Shown here: piece after piece, positions 56,542 through 64,000 of the stretch
Position numbering within the stretch: the first letter of the stretch is position 1
How the letters are laid out: every line of letters starts with the position of its first letter
NCBI RefSeq assembly: GCF_013032005.1
Contig: NZ_WQBE01000001.1
Span: 558,001 to 622,000, forward strand
From: Ruegeria atlantica
Lineage (GTDB): Bacteria; Pseudomonadota; Alphaproteobacteria; Rhodobacterales; Rhodobacteraceae
DNA length: 64,000 nucleotides
Direction of reading: 5' to 3'
The notes under the pieces: generated by a model
Databases searched by the model: none
Told to the model about the DNA's origin: nothing
What the model saw: only the letters and a program-made list of their open reading frames with translations
Translations under genes and position numbers: made by a program

Positions 56542-56567
56542 AAAAAGAGGCGCAAAGGCCTCTTTTT
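56542..56567 (+). terminator. Terminator after the double-HD gene
   Basis: AAAAAGAGGC (56542-56551) pairs with GCCTCTTTTT (56558-56567) over a GCAAAG loop. Confidence 0.88.
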
Positions 56568-56586
56568 CCCTTGTTTCGGCAGGCGC

Positions 56587-56718
56587 TCAAACCTGAAAAC
56601 TATCTAACCGTTCAACAAACTTGGCCGCGTTTTTGTCGACGGACCCCCCGCCAGCAAGCCACCCAAGCGCCACGATCAAAGCCGAAACAAAAACTATTAT
56701 TCCTGCAAATTTCGTCAT
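56587..56718 (-). CDS. Small single-span membrane protein (43 residues)
   Basis: An ATG-to-TGA frame of 43 residues: MTKFAGIIVFVSALIVALGW is a hydrophobic helix of about 16 residues, followed by LAGGGSVDKNAAKFVERLDS and a short end. It lies after the terminator of the HD gene and before the SMR gene, in an otherwise empty stretch of about 390 bases. The ribosome site is weak, so it is a candidate only. The remaining bases, up to the SMR gene, hold the promoter region. Confidence 0.5.
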   Translation of the reverse strand: MTKFAGIIVFVSALIVALGWLAGGGSVDKNAAKFVERLDSFQV

Positions 56719-56926
56719 GCGATGTAACCCGGAAAACAAAAATCATTAAAAAACAACGCGTTTTTAACATAACCTAGGGTCAAAAAATAGTCAGGTTATC
56801 CATACTTCCCAAATGGCTAGTGTTTTTGCCTTAGCGTCATTGCGCATGTCGAGATTCCGAAATTTTGCTTGCTCGCTTTGCCGTTTTCATGCTCAACCTC
56901 GCAAAACATTTGTCGAGATACCTACC

Positions 56927-57262
56927 GTGCCCAAAGCCTATCTGATCTTGTTGCTGGCGGTCATCGCAGAGACCATCGGCACAACATCCCTGCAAGCCAG
57001 CCAACAGTTCAGTCGTTTCTGGCCCTCCGTTCTGGTGGTTGTCAGTTATGGCATTGCTTTTTACCTGCTGGGCCTGACGCTAAGATTCATGCCGGTCGGA
57101 ATTGTTTATGCGATATGGTCCGGGCTTGGCATCTTTCTGATCGCGATCATTGGCTTCATTGTTTTCGGGCAAAGGCTGGACTGGCCCGCCGTCATTGGAT
57201 TGATCATGATTTTGGCCGGAATCCTGATCATTCACCTGTTTTCCAAGACGGCCGGTCACTGA
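56927..57262 (+). CDS. SMR-family multidrug efflux transporter
   Basis: A 111-residue protein starting at GTG 56927 (VPKAYLILLLAVIAET); longer in-frame starts give no family length. Four membrane helices are visible, with the essential membrane Glu15 in AVIAETIGTTSLQAS. FWPSVLVVVSYGIAFYLLGL and MPVGIVYAIWSGLGI match EmrE/SugE-type transporters. It exports cationic drugs or guanidinium against protons; the substrate is not evident. Confidence 0.92.
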   Translation: MPKAYLILLLAVIAETIGTTSLQASQQFSRFWPSVLVVVSYGIAFYLLGLTLRFMPVGIVYAIWSGLGIFLIAIIGFIVFGQRLDWPAVIGLIMILAGILIIHLFSKTAGH

Positions 57263-57338
57263 TCGCCGGTTAGGGCTGGTCTATTTGGTCAAACCACGCT
57301 ATGCGCGCGGCAACTTCCCGTTCAAAGGCTGACCTCTC

Positions 57339-59156
57339 ATGGACCTGCGCAATATCGCAATCATCGCTCACGTGGACCACGGCAAGACGACCCTGGTGGA
57401 TGAGCTGCTCAAACAATCCGGCGCGTTCCGGGAAAACCAAGCTGTGGCTGAACGCGCCATGGACAGCAACGATCTTGAACGCGAGCGTGGCATCACCATC
57501 CTGGCCAAAGCCACCTCGGTCGAGTGGAAGGGTACGCGCATCAACATCGTCGACACCCCCGGCCACGCAGATTTTGGTGGCGAGGTTGAGCGGATTCTCA
57601 GCATGGTCGACGGCGTTGTATTGCTGGTCGATGCCGCCGAAGGCCCGATGCCACAGACCAAGTTTGTGACCTCCAAGGCGCTTGCGCTGGGACTGCGCCC
57701 GATCGTCGTTTTGAACAAGGTCGACAAGCCCGACGCCGAACCCGACCGCGCGCTGGACGAATGTTTCGACCTGTTCGCCAACCTTGGCGCTGATGATGAC
57801 CAACTGGACTTCCCGGCAATGTACGCATCGGGCCGTTCGGGCTGGGCAGATATGGAACTGGACGGACCGCGCAAGGACCTGACCGCGCTGTTCGACCTGA
57901 TCGTTGATCACGTCCCTGCCCCGCAACAGGCCGAACGCAAGGACGAACCGTTCCGCATGCTGGCGACCACGCTGGGCAGCGATCCGTTCATTGGCCGTAT
58001 CCTGACTGGCCGCGTGGAAAGCGGCACGCTGAAGGCGGGCGACAGCCTCAAGGCGCTGTCCCGCGATGGCACCCTGATCGAGAACTTCCGCGCGTCGAAA
58101 ATTCTGGCGTTTCGTGGCCTCGCGCAGCAACCCATCGACGTGGCCGAAGCTGGGGACATCGTCACCATCGCAGGGATGAGCAAAGCCACTGTTGCGGATT
58201 CGTTGGTATCCCCGCAGGTCGAAGAGGCTCTGCCGGCCCAGCCCATCGATCCACCGACCATCACTGTGACCTTTGGCATCAACGATTCCCCTCTGGCAGG
58301 TCGTGACGGCAAAAAGGTCCAATCCCGCGTCATTCGTGACCGACTGATGAAAGAGGCCGAATCCAACGTCGCCATCCGCATCACCGATACCCCCGGGGGC
58401 GAGGCGTTTGAGGTCGCGGGTCGTGGCGAATTGCAAATGGGCGTTCTGATCGAGAATATGCGCCGCGAAGGGTTCGAACTCAGCATTTCGCGCCCGCAGG
58501 TTCTGTTCCGTGAGGAAGACGGCCAGCGTCTGGAACCCATCGAAGAAGTCACCATTGACGTGGATGATGAATTCTCGGGCTCGGTGATCGAAAAGATCAC
58601 CGGCGCGCGCAAAGGTGAACTGGCCGAAATGCGCCCCGCCGGTGCAGGCAAAACCCGGATCATCGCACACGTCCCTTCACGCGGGTTGATCGGGTATCAT
58701 GGCGAGTTCCTGACAGACACACGTGGCACCGGCGTTCTGAACCGCGTGTTCCACGGCTGGGCCGCGCACAAGGGCCCGATCCCGGGCCGTCGCGCAGGCG
58801 TTCTGATCTCGATGGAGAAGGGTCAGGCCGTGGCTTATGCCCTGTGGAACTTGGAAGAGCGTGGCCGCATGTTCGTTGCCCCACAAACCGACGTTTACCA
58901 GGGCATGGTTATCGGTGAGCATTCGCGCGACAATGATCTGGAAGTAAACCCTCTCAAGGGTAAAAAGCTGACCAACGTTCGCGCAAGCGGATCTGACGAT
59001 GCCGTACGGCTTACGCCCCACGTTCAGTTCTCGCTGGAAGAGGCGATTGCTTATATCGATGATGATGAATTGGTTGAGGTCACCCCAAACGCTGTTCGTC
59101 TACGCAAACGCTTTCTGGACCCGCATGAACGCAAGCGTATGGCAAAATCTGCCTGA
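57339..59156 (+). CDS. typA: Translational GTPase TypA/BipA
   Basis: A 605-residue GTPase of full length. GTP-binding motifs: [29 protein letters not shown] and [12 protein letters not shown]. Domains II, III, V and the BipA-specific C-terminal domain follow ([41 protein letters not shown]). It binds ribosomes under stress and cold. The upstream SMR gene ends 76 bases earlier on the same strand. A terminator follows at 59242. Confidence 0.97.
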   Translation: MDLRNIAIIAHVDHGKTTLVDELLKQSGAFRENQAVAERAMDSNDLERERGITILAKATSVEWKGTRINIVDTPGHADFGGEVERILSMVDGVVLLVDAAEGPMPQTKFVTSKALALGLRPIVVLNKVDKPDAEPDRALDECFDLFANLGADDDQLDFPAMYASGRSGWADMELDGPRKDLTALFDLIVDHVPAPQQAERKDEPFRMLATTLGSDPFIGRILTGRVESGTLKAGDSLKALSRDGTLIENFRASKILAFRGLAQQPIDVAEAGDIVTIAGMSKATVADSLVSPQVEEALPAQPIDPPTITVTFGINDSPLAGRDGKKVQSRVIRDRLMKEAESNVAIRITDTPGGEAFEVAGRGELQMGVLIENMRREGFELSISRPQVLFREEDGQRLEPIEEVTIDVDDEFSGSVIEKITGARKGELAEMRPAGAGKTRIIAHVPSRGLIGYHGEFLTDTRGTGVLNRVFHGWAAHKGPIPGRRAGVLISMEKGQAVAYALWNLEERGRMFVAPQTDVYQGMVIGEHSRDNDLEVNPLKGKKLTNVRASGSDDAVRLTPHVQFSLEEAIAYIDDDELVEVTPNAVRLRKRFLDPHERKRMAKSA

Positions 59157-59241
59157 GTCACCCATAGGTTTAGTTTCCAAGATGGCAACAATGTCACACA
59201 TTGGATGAATTTACACGCCATCTTGGTATAATAACACATGA

Positions 59242-59270
59242 AAAGCCCGCCGTTTCGGTGGGCTTTCTCT
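59242..59270 (+). terminator. Terminator after typA
   Basis: AAAGCCCGCC (59242-59251) pairs with GGTGGGCTTT (59257-59266), one G-T pair, then TTTCTCTTTG. Confidence 0.85.
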
Positions 59271-59379
59271 TTGTTTTCAATGTATTTTATGTGTGCAGAA
59301 TTTTTTACCAACAAAAATTCAAAGTATGCCCCTCTTGCAAATGTGACCTAAAATAGGTGTAATTGTGGTTGAAGTGTGG

Positions 59380-59420
59380 CACAATTATTGTGTCAAAACG
59401 TCAAGCACGAATTGTCGTGC
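59380..59420 (+). promoter_or_regulatory. Two palindromes upstream of the repeat-protein gene
   Basis: CACAATTATTGTG (59380-59392) is a perfect 13-bp palindrome; GCACGAATTGTCGTGC (59405-59420) is a 6-4-6 inverted repeat. They lie 37-77 bases before the ATG at 59457, near the expected promoter. They may be operator sites. The start codon itself has a GAAGGAG ribosome site. The stretch 59271-59379 shows nothing else. Confidence 0.55.
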
Positions 59421-59456
59421 GATAGTGTTAGTAACGAGTTCTGAAGGAGCTACGCC

Positions 59457-60665
59457 ATGCGCGTGAAAACTCATTTATTATCTTTTGTATTTGTCTCAGC
59501 AACATTACCATTCATCACCGCCAGCGCGGCGCAGGCGGAAAGATGCAACATCAAAACAGCCCGACAATCGGTATCGACAGAAACGTTGTGCGGCTGCTCA
59601 GTCGTCGATACGCGCATGTTGCGCTATATCCAACGCCGAGCTGATTTCGAGGACATTCTGGCCCGTACACTTGATAGTTGTCCGGCTTTTGCGGCTGTCC
59701 TGACTGATTTGCCAACGGCGTCCACGGCTGCATCTGATCGCGATAGTGACAGCGACACCTTTGGCGCTTCAGGCAACGGTGATAACGGCGGCGGCAGCAG
59801 TGACGACGGCGGCGGCAACAATGGCGGCGGCGGCGGTGGTGGCGGCAATAACGGCGGCGGCGGCGGTGGCGGCGGCGGCAATAACGGCGGCGGCGGCGGT
59901 GGCGGCGGCGGCAATAACGGCGGCGGCGGCAACAATGGCGGCGGTGGCAATTCCGGCAACGGCAACGGCGGCAACAATGGCGGCGGTGGCAATTCCGGCA
60001 ACGGCAACGGCGGCAACAATGGCGGCGGTGGCAATTCCGGCAACGGCAACGGCGGCAATAACGGTGGCCCGGGCAATGGAAACGGGAACGCCGGAAACAG
60101 CGGTAATGGCGGCGGCAACAACGGTGGCTCAGGACCGGGCACCGGCAATGGCGGCAGCAATAATGGCCAAGGCGGCGGTAGCGGCAATGGCGGTGGCGGT
60201 TCCGGGAACGGCGGCAGCAATGGCGGCGGCACCGATGGCGGCAGTGGCAACGGCGGCAATAATGGTGGCCCGGGCAATGGGAACGGGAACGCCGGAAACA
60301 GCGGTAATGGCGGCGGCAACAACGGTGGTTCAGGACCGGGCACCGGTAATGGCGGCAGCAATAATGGCCAAGGCGGCGGTAGCGGCAATGGCGGTGGCGG
60401 TTCCGGGAACGGCGGCAGCAATGGCGGCGGCACCGATGGCGGTAACGGAAACGGCGGCAATAACGGTGGCCCGGGCAATGGGAACGGGAACGCCGGAAAC
60501 AGCGGTAATGGCGGCGGCAACAACGGTGGCTCAGGACCGGGCACCGGCAATGGCGGCAGCAACAACGGACAAGGTGGCGGCGGCGGCGGCAACGGTAATG
60601 GCGGCAGCACAGGCGGCGCTTCTGGTGGAAACGCTGGCGGCCCCGGCAGTGGTGGAACGTTTTAA
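59457..60665 (+). CDS. Secreted Gly/Asn-rich tandem-repeat protein
   Basis: A 402-residue protein. Signal peptide: residues 1-27 (MRVKTHLLSFVFVSATLPFI...AQA). A folded domain of about 28-90 has four Cys (30, 45, 47, 75). An acidic linker and a tail of about 290 residues, almost all Gly, Asn and Ser, follow. The tail is built from decamers, a 14-residue unit (three copies) and a 67-residue unit (two full copies and a partial one). There is no anchor or transporter signal. I do not recognise the family; an extracellular matrix or adhesive role is a guess. Confidence 0.8.
   Translation: MRVKTHLLSFVFVSATLPFITASAAQAERCNIKTARQSVSTETLCGCSVVDTRMLRYIQRRADFEDILARTLDSCPAFAAVLTDLPTASTAASDRDSDSDTFGASGNGDNGGGSSDDGGGNNGGGGGGGGNNGGGGGGGGGNNGGGGGGGGGNNGGGGNNGGGGNSGNGNGGNNGGGGNSGNGNGGNNGGGGNSGNGNGGNNGGPGNGNGNAGNSGNGGGNNGGSGPGTGNGGSNNGQGGGSGNGGGGSGNGGSNGGGTDGGSGNGGNNGGPGNGNGNAGNSGNGGGNNGGSGPGTGNGGSNNGQGGGSGNGGGGSGNGGSNGGGTDGGNGNGGNNGGPGNGNGNAGNSGNGGGNNGGSGPGTGNGGSNNGQGGGGGGNGNGGSTGGASGGNAGGPGSGGTF
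59934..60059 (+). repeat. 42-bp tandem repeat, three copies
   Basis: Copies begin at 59934, 59976 and 60018, each encoding a 14-residue unit (permuted as NGGGGNSGNGNGGN). They appear identical, which suggests recent duplication. Confidence 0.9.
60063..60575 (+). repeat. 201-bp tandem repeat, two full copies and one partial
   Basis: Copies start at 60063, 60264 and 60465, each 201 bases (67 residues). Only a few bases differ between them. The third copy runs to about 60575 and then diverges. Confidence 0.9.
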
Positions 60666-60741
60666 CCGAACAGCTGCATCTGACTTGCGTCCTTAGATTC
60701 GGATTGAATAGTCAGACCAAGCTAAAACCTATGGAATGCAC

Positions 60742-60770
60742 AAAGGGCGACCTCCGGGCCGCCCTTTTTT
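60742..60770. terminator. Bidirectional terminator
   Basis: AAAGGGCG (60742-60749) pairs with CGCCCTTT (60760-60767), then TTT. It separates the repeat-protein gene from the convergent cysteine protease gene. Confidence 0.85.
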
Positions 60771-60801
60771 CCCTCAAGCCTGAGGGGGAATGGAAAAAGT
60801 C

Positions 60802-61425
60802 TCAGCTACGACCGTAAACGCCGACCCAACCGCTGGGTTTCCTGGGGTTTTGCATGCGAAGGAACAGATATTGCGTGGCGGCCCACGGTTTGATCTGATT
60901 GGTTAGGTTATCCAAAACCAAATCCCCGGCTGCCGAGCGATAGACAAGCACGGCATGTGAATTGCGCTTTGCATCTAACACAGTCGCGATCAGCAATTTA
61001 CTGGGATCAACCCCGGCCCGAATTAAATCGCGTTTCTTAAGCAGCGCAAAATCTTCGCAATCTCCACCACGAGAGGTCGGCAAGGCCCATCTTTCCGCGG
61101 TCCGATATTGCGACCGATCTGTTACCGCGCGTGTCGTCGCATTCACTTGACGATTTACGTGCTGAATAATCTGCATCTCTTTCTGGCTCGACATGGATAC
61201 AGTTGCTTTGGTCGAACACGCCCATCTGTATTGACGGCACAATTGCCGAGCGCCTGACGGCGGCGGCGACACGGCTGCAATCTGGATAAAGCGTCCCTCG
61301 GTTGCTTGTGCATCGGTGCCAACACCCAAAGTTCCTAACGCCAATGCGGATACAGCAACCAGTCGACCAATTGATGAGATCAACCGTGCAGATACATCTC
61401 TGAGTTCATTGCTCAACAGCTTCAT
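60802..61425 (-). CDS. LapG-like transglutaminase-type cysteine protease (BTLCP)
   Basis: A 207-residue protein from ATG 61425, which follows GAGGAACAGGC. A signal peptide or anchor (about 15-42) precedes the domain. The Cys-His-Asp triad is in RGGDCEDFALLKK, AKRNSHAVLVYR and GDLVLDNLTNQI. The BTLCP family includes LapG, which cleaves large surface adhesins in Pseudomonas. Its partner LapD is not seen. The gene is convergent with the secreted repeat protein, a possible target; that link is inference. Confidence 0.88.
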   Translation of the reverse strand: MKLLSNELRDVSARLISSIGRLVAVSALALGTLGVGTDAQATEGRFIQIAAVSPPPSGARQLCRQYRWACSTKATVSMSSQKEMQIIQHVNRQVNATTRAVTDRSQYRTAERWALPTSRGGDCEDFALLKKRDLIRAGVDPSKLLIATVLDAKRNSHAVLVYRSAAGDLVLDNLTNQIKPWAATQYLFLRMQNPRKPSGWVGVYGRS

Positions 61426-61782
61426 GCCTGTTCCTCGACCATTATTCATCCTCGCAATTGCGGACAAACAGGACCGTAGATCGTTTAGCTTAACTATCAG
61501 TAGACGGGGCCGTTTGCGCAATCTGAGGTGAAGTTGCAAGGAAAAAGAGGCGGAAATTCGTTCCGCATTTTGACCATTTCAGGCAAGAATTGTGAGGGCT
61601 CGGCCACAATCCAAAAGTTACGTTAGGTTAACTTAGCGCAAGTTATTGAAGGCAAATAACTGTAATATATAGAAATATTGCGATGTCAAAAAAGCCAGAC
61701 GACTCATCAAGTTGCCTGGCTTATCCATTGGCTAAATTCCGCTTACACAACCAGAAGTTGGCCAATCTTTGGCGGTCGAGTT
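61426..61782. other. Intergenic region upstream of the BTLCP gene
   Basis: About 350 AT-rich bases. It holds the BTLCP promoter and, at 61688-61722, the terminator of the alaS/DUF1330 unit. Nothing else is visible. Confidence 0.45.
61688..61722 (-). terminator. Terminator of alaS-DUF1330
   Basis: On the minus strand AAGCCAG (61722-61716) pairs with CTGGCTT (61698-61692), followed by TTTTTT. Confidence 0.8.
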
Positions 61783-62070
61783 TTATTCAGTGGTCTCGAC
61801 AACCATCAGTTCCCGCTCACTGGCCCCGCGCGCGTGGTCCAGCGCCTGCTGATATTCTGGAGAATTGTAGCAATCGACAGCGGCCTCGACCGAGGGGAAT
61901 CGGGCAACGACATTGCGCGGACGCTCTTTCCCTTCAAGCTGAACAAACCGCGCTGCGCGGGCAATAAACGTGCCACCGTGCTTGGCAATCGCTGGCCCTG
62001 CCAGTTCAGCATATTTGCCATAGGCCTCGTTGTCTGTCACGGTCACGTGGGCAATCCAAAGTGCCGGCAT
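61783..62070 (-). CDS. DUF1330 protein
   Basis: A 95-residue protein from ATG 62070, preceded by GGAGGATAAA. Layout of the DUF1330 ferredoxin-like fold: ALWIAHVTVTDNEAYGKYAELA, FIARAARFVQLEGKERPRNVVARFPSVEAAVDCYNSPEYQQA. The fold resembles dimeric monooxygenase-like proteins; function unknown. It starts immediately after the alaS stop (62072-62074 on the minus strand), so it is probably co-transcribed with alaS. Confidence 0.9.
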   Translation of the reverse strand: MPALWIAHVTVTDNEAYGKYAELAGPAIAKHGGTFIARAARFVQLEGKERPRNVVARFPSVEAAVDCYNSPEYQQALDHARGASERELMVVETTE

Positions 62071-62071
62071 T

Positions 62072-64000
62072 TTATCCTCCCAAAACTTGTTCTGCGGCTT
62101 TGATTGCCGCTTCTGAATTTGACGCATCCCGGCCACCGCCCTGCGCCATGTCCGGGCGTCCGCCGCCACCCTTGCCACCCAGTTCGACCACTGCAGCCCG
62201 TACCAAATCAACGGCTGAAACCTTGTCGGTCAGGTCCGATGTTACACCAGCAGCCACGGCAGCCTTGCCACCGGCATCCGCAATCAACAGCACCGCGCCC
62301 GAGCCCAGACGGCTTTTGTGTTCGTCAATCAATGCAGGTAGATCCTTGCCGGAAACTCCGCTCAGCGCCTGCGCCAGGAAAGGCACACCGTTCACTTCGC
62401 GCGTCTCGGCTCCGCCGCCCTGCCCTGCACCACCGGCCATCGCCAGATCACGGCGCAACTGAGCAACCTCGTTTTGCAAGGCTTTGCGCTCATCCAGCAG
62501 AGACTTGACACGGGTGACCACATCATCCGGCTGCGCTTTCAATTCCGAAGCGATCTTACCCAGCCGCTGATCTTGCGCGGACAGATGCCGGAATGCCTCA
62601 TCCCCGGTCAGCGCCTCGATCCGGCGCACACCGGCACTGCTGGCACTGTCACCCAGTACAACAAACGTGCCGATATCACCGGTCTGACGCACATGCGTGC
62701 CGCCACACAGTTCGATAGACCATGTATCACCGTCATGACCCTTGCCTGTCTGAGCTTTACCCATCGACACAACCCGGACTTCGTCACCGTACTTCTCACC
62801 AAACAACGCCTGCGCACCCAGTTCGCGCGCATCGTCGGGCGTCATGATTCGCGTTTCAACGGTCGAGTTCTGGCGAATGAATTCATTCACTTCACGTTCA
62901 ATCTTTTGAATCTCATCAGGGCTAAGCGCTTTGGAATGGCTGAAATCGAAACGCAGCCGATCTGATGCATTCAGCGAACCGCGCTGTGCCACGTGATCAC
63001 CCAGCGTTTCACGGAGCGCCTCGTGCAGCAAGTGCGTGGCCGAATGGTTGGCCCGGATCGCTGTTCGACGGGCATGATCAACCTCAAGCTCAACAGCATC
63101 GCCCTTCGACAAAGTACCCTGACTTACCGTGACCCGATGCGCATAAACCTTACCTTCTGCAAACTTGCGCGTGTCTTCGACCTGCCCCACGTCTTGCAGG
63201 TTCTCAAGACGCCGAATTTCCCCGGTGTCACCAACCTGACCACCAGCTTCGCCATAGAATGGCGTCTGGTTCACGACAACCCATCCCGAGCCGCCCTTTT
63301 CAATCTTGTCAACCAAAGCGCCATCAACCACCAGAGCTGCCACCTGCCCTTCGGCTTTTTCGGTGTCGTAACCCAGAAAATCGGTGGCGCCCGCTGCATC
63401 CAGCACATCAAACCAAACAGCCTGATCCGCTGACTCACCGGACCCGGCCCAAGCGGCGCGGGCCTTGGCTTTTTGCTCGGCCATGGCCGCATCGAACCCG
63501 TCCGTATCCACAGTCCGGCCTTTTTCACGCAATGCATCTTGCGTTAAATCCAGTGGGAAACCGTAAGTGTCATACAGCTTGAACGCCGCTTCACCAGACA
63601 ATGCACTGCCTTCAGGCAGGATAGAGATCTCATCATCCAACAGCTTCAGACCGCGATCCAGCGTCTGTTTAAAGCGGGTTTCTTCCAGCAGCAGCGTCTC
63701 TTCGATCAGGGCTTGCGCCTGACCAAGCTCGGTATATTGCGCGCCCATCAGTTGCACCAGCGCGGGCACCAACCGGTGCATGACCGGGTCTTTCGCGCCC
63801 AGCAAATGCGCGTGACGCATGGCGCGGCGCATGATCCGCCGCAGAACGTAGCCTCGCCCGTCATTCGACGGCATCACACCATCTGCGATCAGGAACGACG
63901 TCGAACGCAGGTGATCTGCAATCACCCGGTGATGCACGTTCTGATCACCATAAGGATCAACACCCGTGGCGTCCGCCGACGCCTCAATCAGGGTTTTGAA
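62072..64000 (-). CDS. alaS: Alanyl-tRNA synthetase, C-terminal two thirds (partial)
   Basis: The gene runs off the right end; 642 residues are visible, starting [13 protein letters not shown]. It charges tRNA-Ala. The end of the catalytic domain ([44 protein letters not shown]) is followed by the editing domain with [14 protein letters not shown] (HxxxH) and [13 protein letters not shown], and the C-Ala domain with [16 protein letters not shown] and [16 protein letters not shown]. Confidence 0.97.
   Translation of the reverse strand, partial: FKTLIEASADATGVDPYGDQNVHHRVIADHLRSTSFLIADGVMPSNDGRGYVLRRIMRRAMRHAHLLGAKDPVMHRLVPALVQLMGAQYTELGQAQALIEETLLLEETRFKQTLDRGLKLLDDEISILPEGSALSGEAAFKLYDTYGFPLDLTQDALREKGRTVDTDGFDAAMAEQKAKARAAWAGSGESADQAVWFDVLDAAGATDFLGYDTEKAEGQVAALVVDGALVDKIEKGGSGWVVVNQTPFYGEAGGQVGDTGEIRRLENLQDVGQVEDTRKFAEGKVYAHRVTVSQGTLSKGDAVELEVDHARRTAIRANHSATHLLHEALRETLGDHVAQRGSLNASDRLRFDFSHSKALSPDEIQKIEREVNEFIRQNSTVETRIMTPDDARELGAQALFGEKYGDEVRVVSMGKAQTGKGHDGDTWSIELCGGTHVRQTGDIGTFVVLGDSASSAGVRRIEALTGDEAFRHLSAQDQRLGKIASELKAQPDDVVTRVKSLLDERKALQNEVAQLRRDLAMAGGAGQGGGAETREVNGVPFLAQALSGVSGKDLPALIDEHKSRLGSGAVLLIADAGGKAAVAAGVTSDLTDKVSAVDLVRAAVVELGGKGGGGRPDMAQGGGRDASNSEAAIKAAEQVLGG

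Noticed and set aside
56571..56777. Plus-strand 68-residue frame after the double-HD gene
   Set aside because: It starts inside the terminator and its composition is not protein-like; the minus-strand 43-residue frame fits better.
57270..58670. Long minus-strand frame opposite typA
   Set aside because: A codon-bias shadow of a strongly conserved gene; composition (His/Gln/Arg-rich) is not protein-like.
59816..60600. CRISPR array
   Set aside because: Repeats are in-frame Gly/Asn codons without unique spacers or cas genes.
59624..60610. Long Pro/Leu-rich reading frame on the minus strand
   Set aside because: It is the antisense of the GGC-rich repeat tract; no signal, start site or family sense. 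The plus frame has a signal peptide and a ribosome site.
59746..60696. Ala/Met-rich long frame on the plus strand
   Set aside because: It is the shifted frame of the same repeats and has no ribosome site.

Overview
The window looks like a chromosomal segment of a marine alphaproteobacterium of the Roseobacter group (Rhodobacterales, Ruegeria-like). The signs are a moderately high-GC genome, ChpT and a CtrA-type box, the olsBA ornithine-lipid pair, a class II DAHP synthase, a suf operon led by an IscR without the classical cysteines, a palindrome matching the Irr/ICE box, and many PQQ-, Liv- and acyl-CoA-type genes. No phage, insertion sequence, CRISPR array or plasmid gene is visible. About 64 protein genes and one tRNA gene are annotated. 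The first gene (proB) and the last (alaS) run off the ends.

Layout. 1-6.1 kb: proline synthesis (proB end, proA), chpT, a DUF3553 protein, olsBA, then rpsB-tsf. 6.1-15.7 kb: an orphan LuxR-type regulator translationally coupled to aroQ, then a loose group of lipid/acyl-CoA genes (quinone reductase, two SDRs, an APH-family kinase-like protein, an HCCA-isomerase-like protein, a serine beta-lactamase-like hydrolase, tesB, gcdH). 15.8-23.2 kb: a complete phosphate module on the minus strand (phoR, pstSCAB, phoU, phoB) with a three-unit Pho box and a terminator after pstS. 23.3-29.9 kb: gamma-carbonic-anhydrase-like protein, gmk, yicC, a PAS protein with a perfect TTAA-N7-TTAA box, DAHP synthase, a GlxA-type regulator and a PQQ sugar dehydrogenase.

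30.1-37.3 kb: a branched-chain-amino-acid-type ABC transporter (binding protein, two ATPases, two permeases), split by three small secreted cysteine-containing proteins that resemble one another. 37.4-45.6 kb: a small lipoprotein, a HerA-like ATPase, a region with two intrinsic terminators that may encode small RNAs, an IalB-like protein, and an envelope cluster: L,D-transpeptidase, LpxD, acyl carrier protein and ketoacyl synthase in one direction, with a Tat-exported M15/DUF882 peptidase divergent from it. 45.8-54.3 kb: tRNA-Arg(CCG) and the suf operon (iscR, cysteine desulfurase, sufB, an FkbM methyltransferase, sufC, sufD, two membrane proteins, sufS).

54.4-64 kb: an alpha/beta hydrolase, a small protein and a tandem double-HD protein in an overlapping operon; an SMR transporter; typA; a secreted Gly/Asn-rich protein built from nested tandem repeats, convergent with a LapG-like cysteine protease; a DUF1330 protein; and the C-terminal two thirds of alaS.

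The points most worth a second look are the small-protein trio inside the liv operon, the repeat protein/LapG-like pair, the envelope cluster with what may be a second lpxD, the suf operon with its FkbM insertion and Irr-type box, and the candidate small RNAs at 39.3-39.6 kb. All functional names are from reading the translated sequences and motifs; no database search was run.
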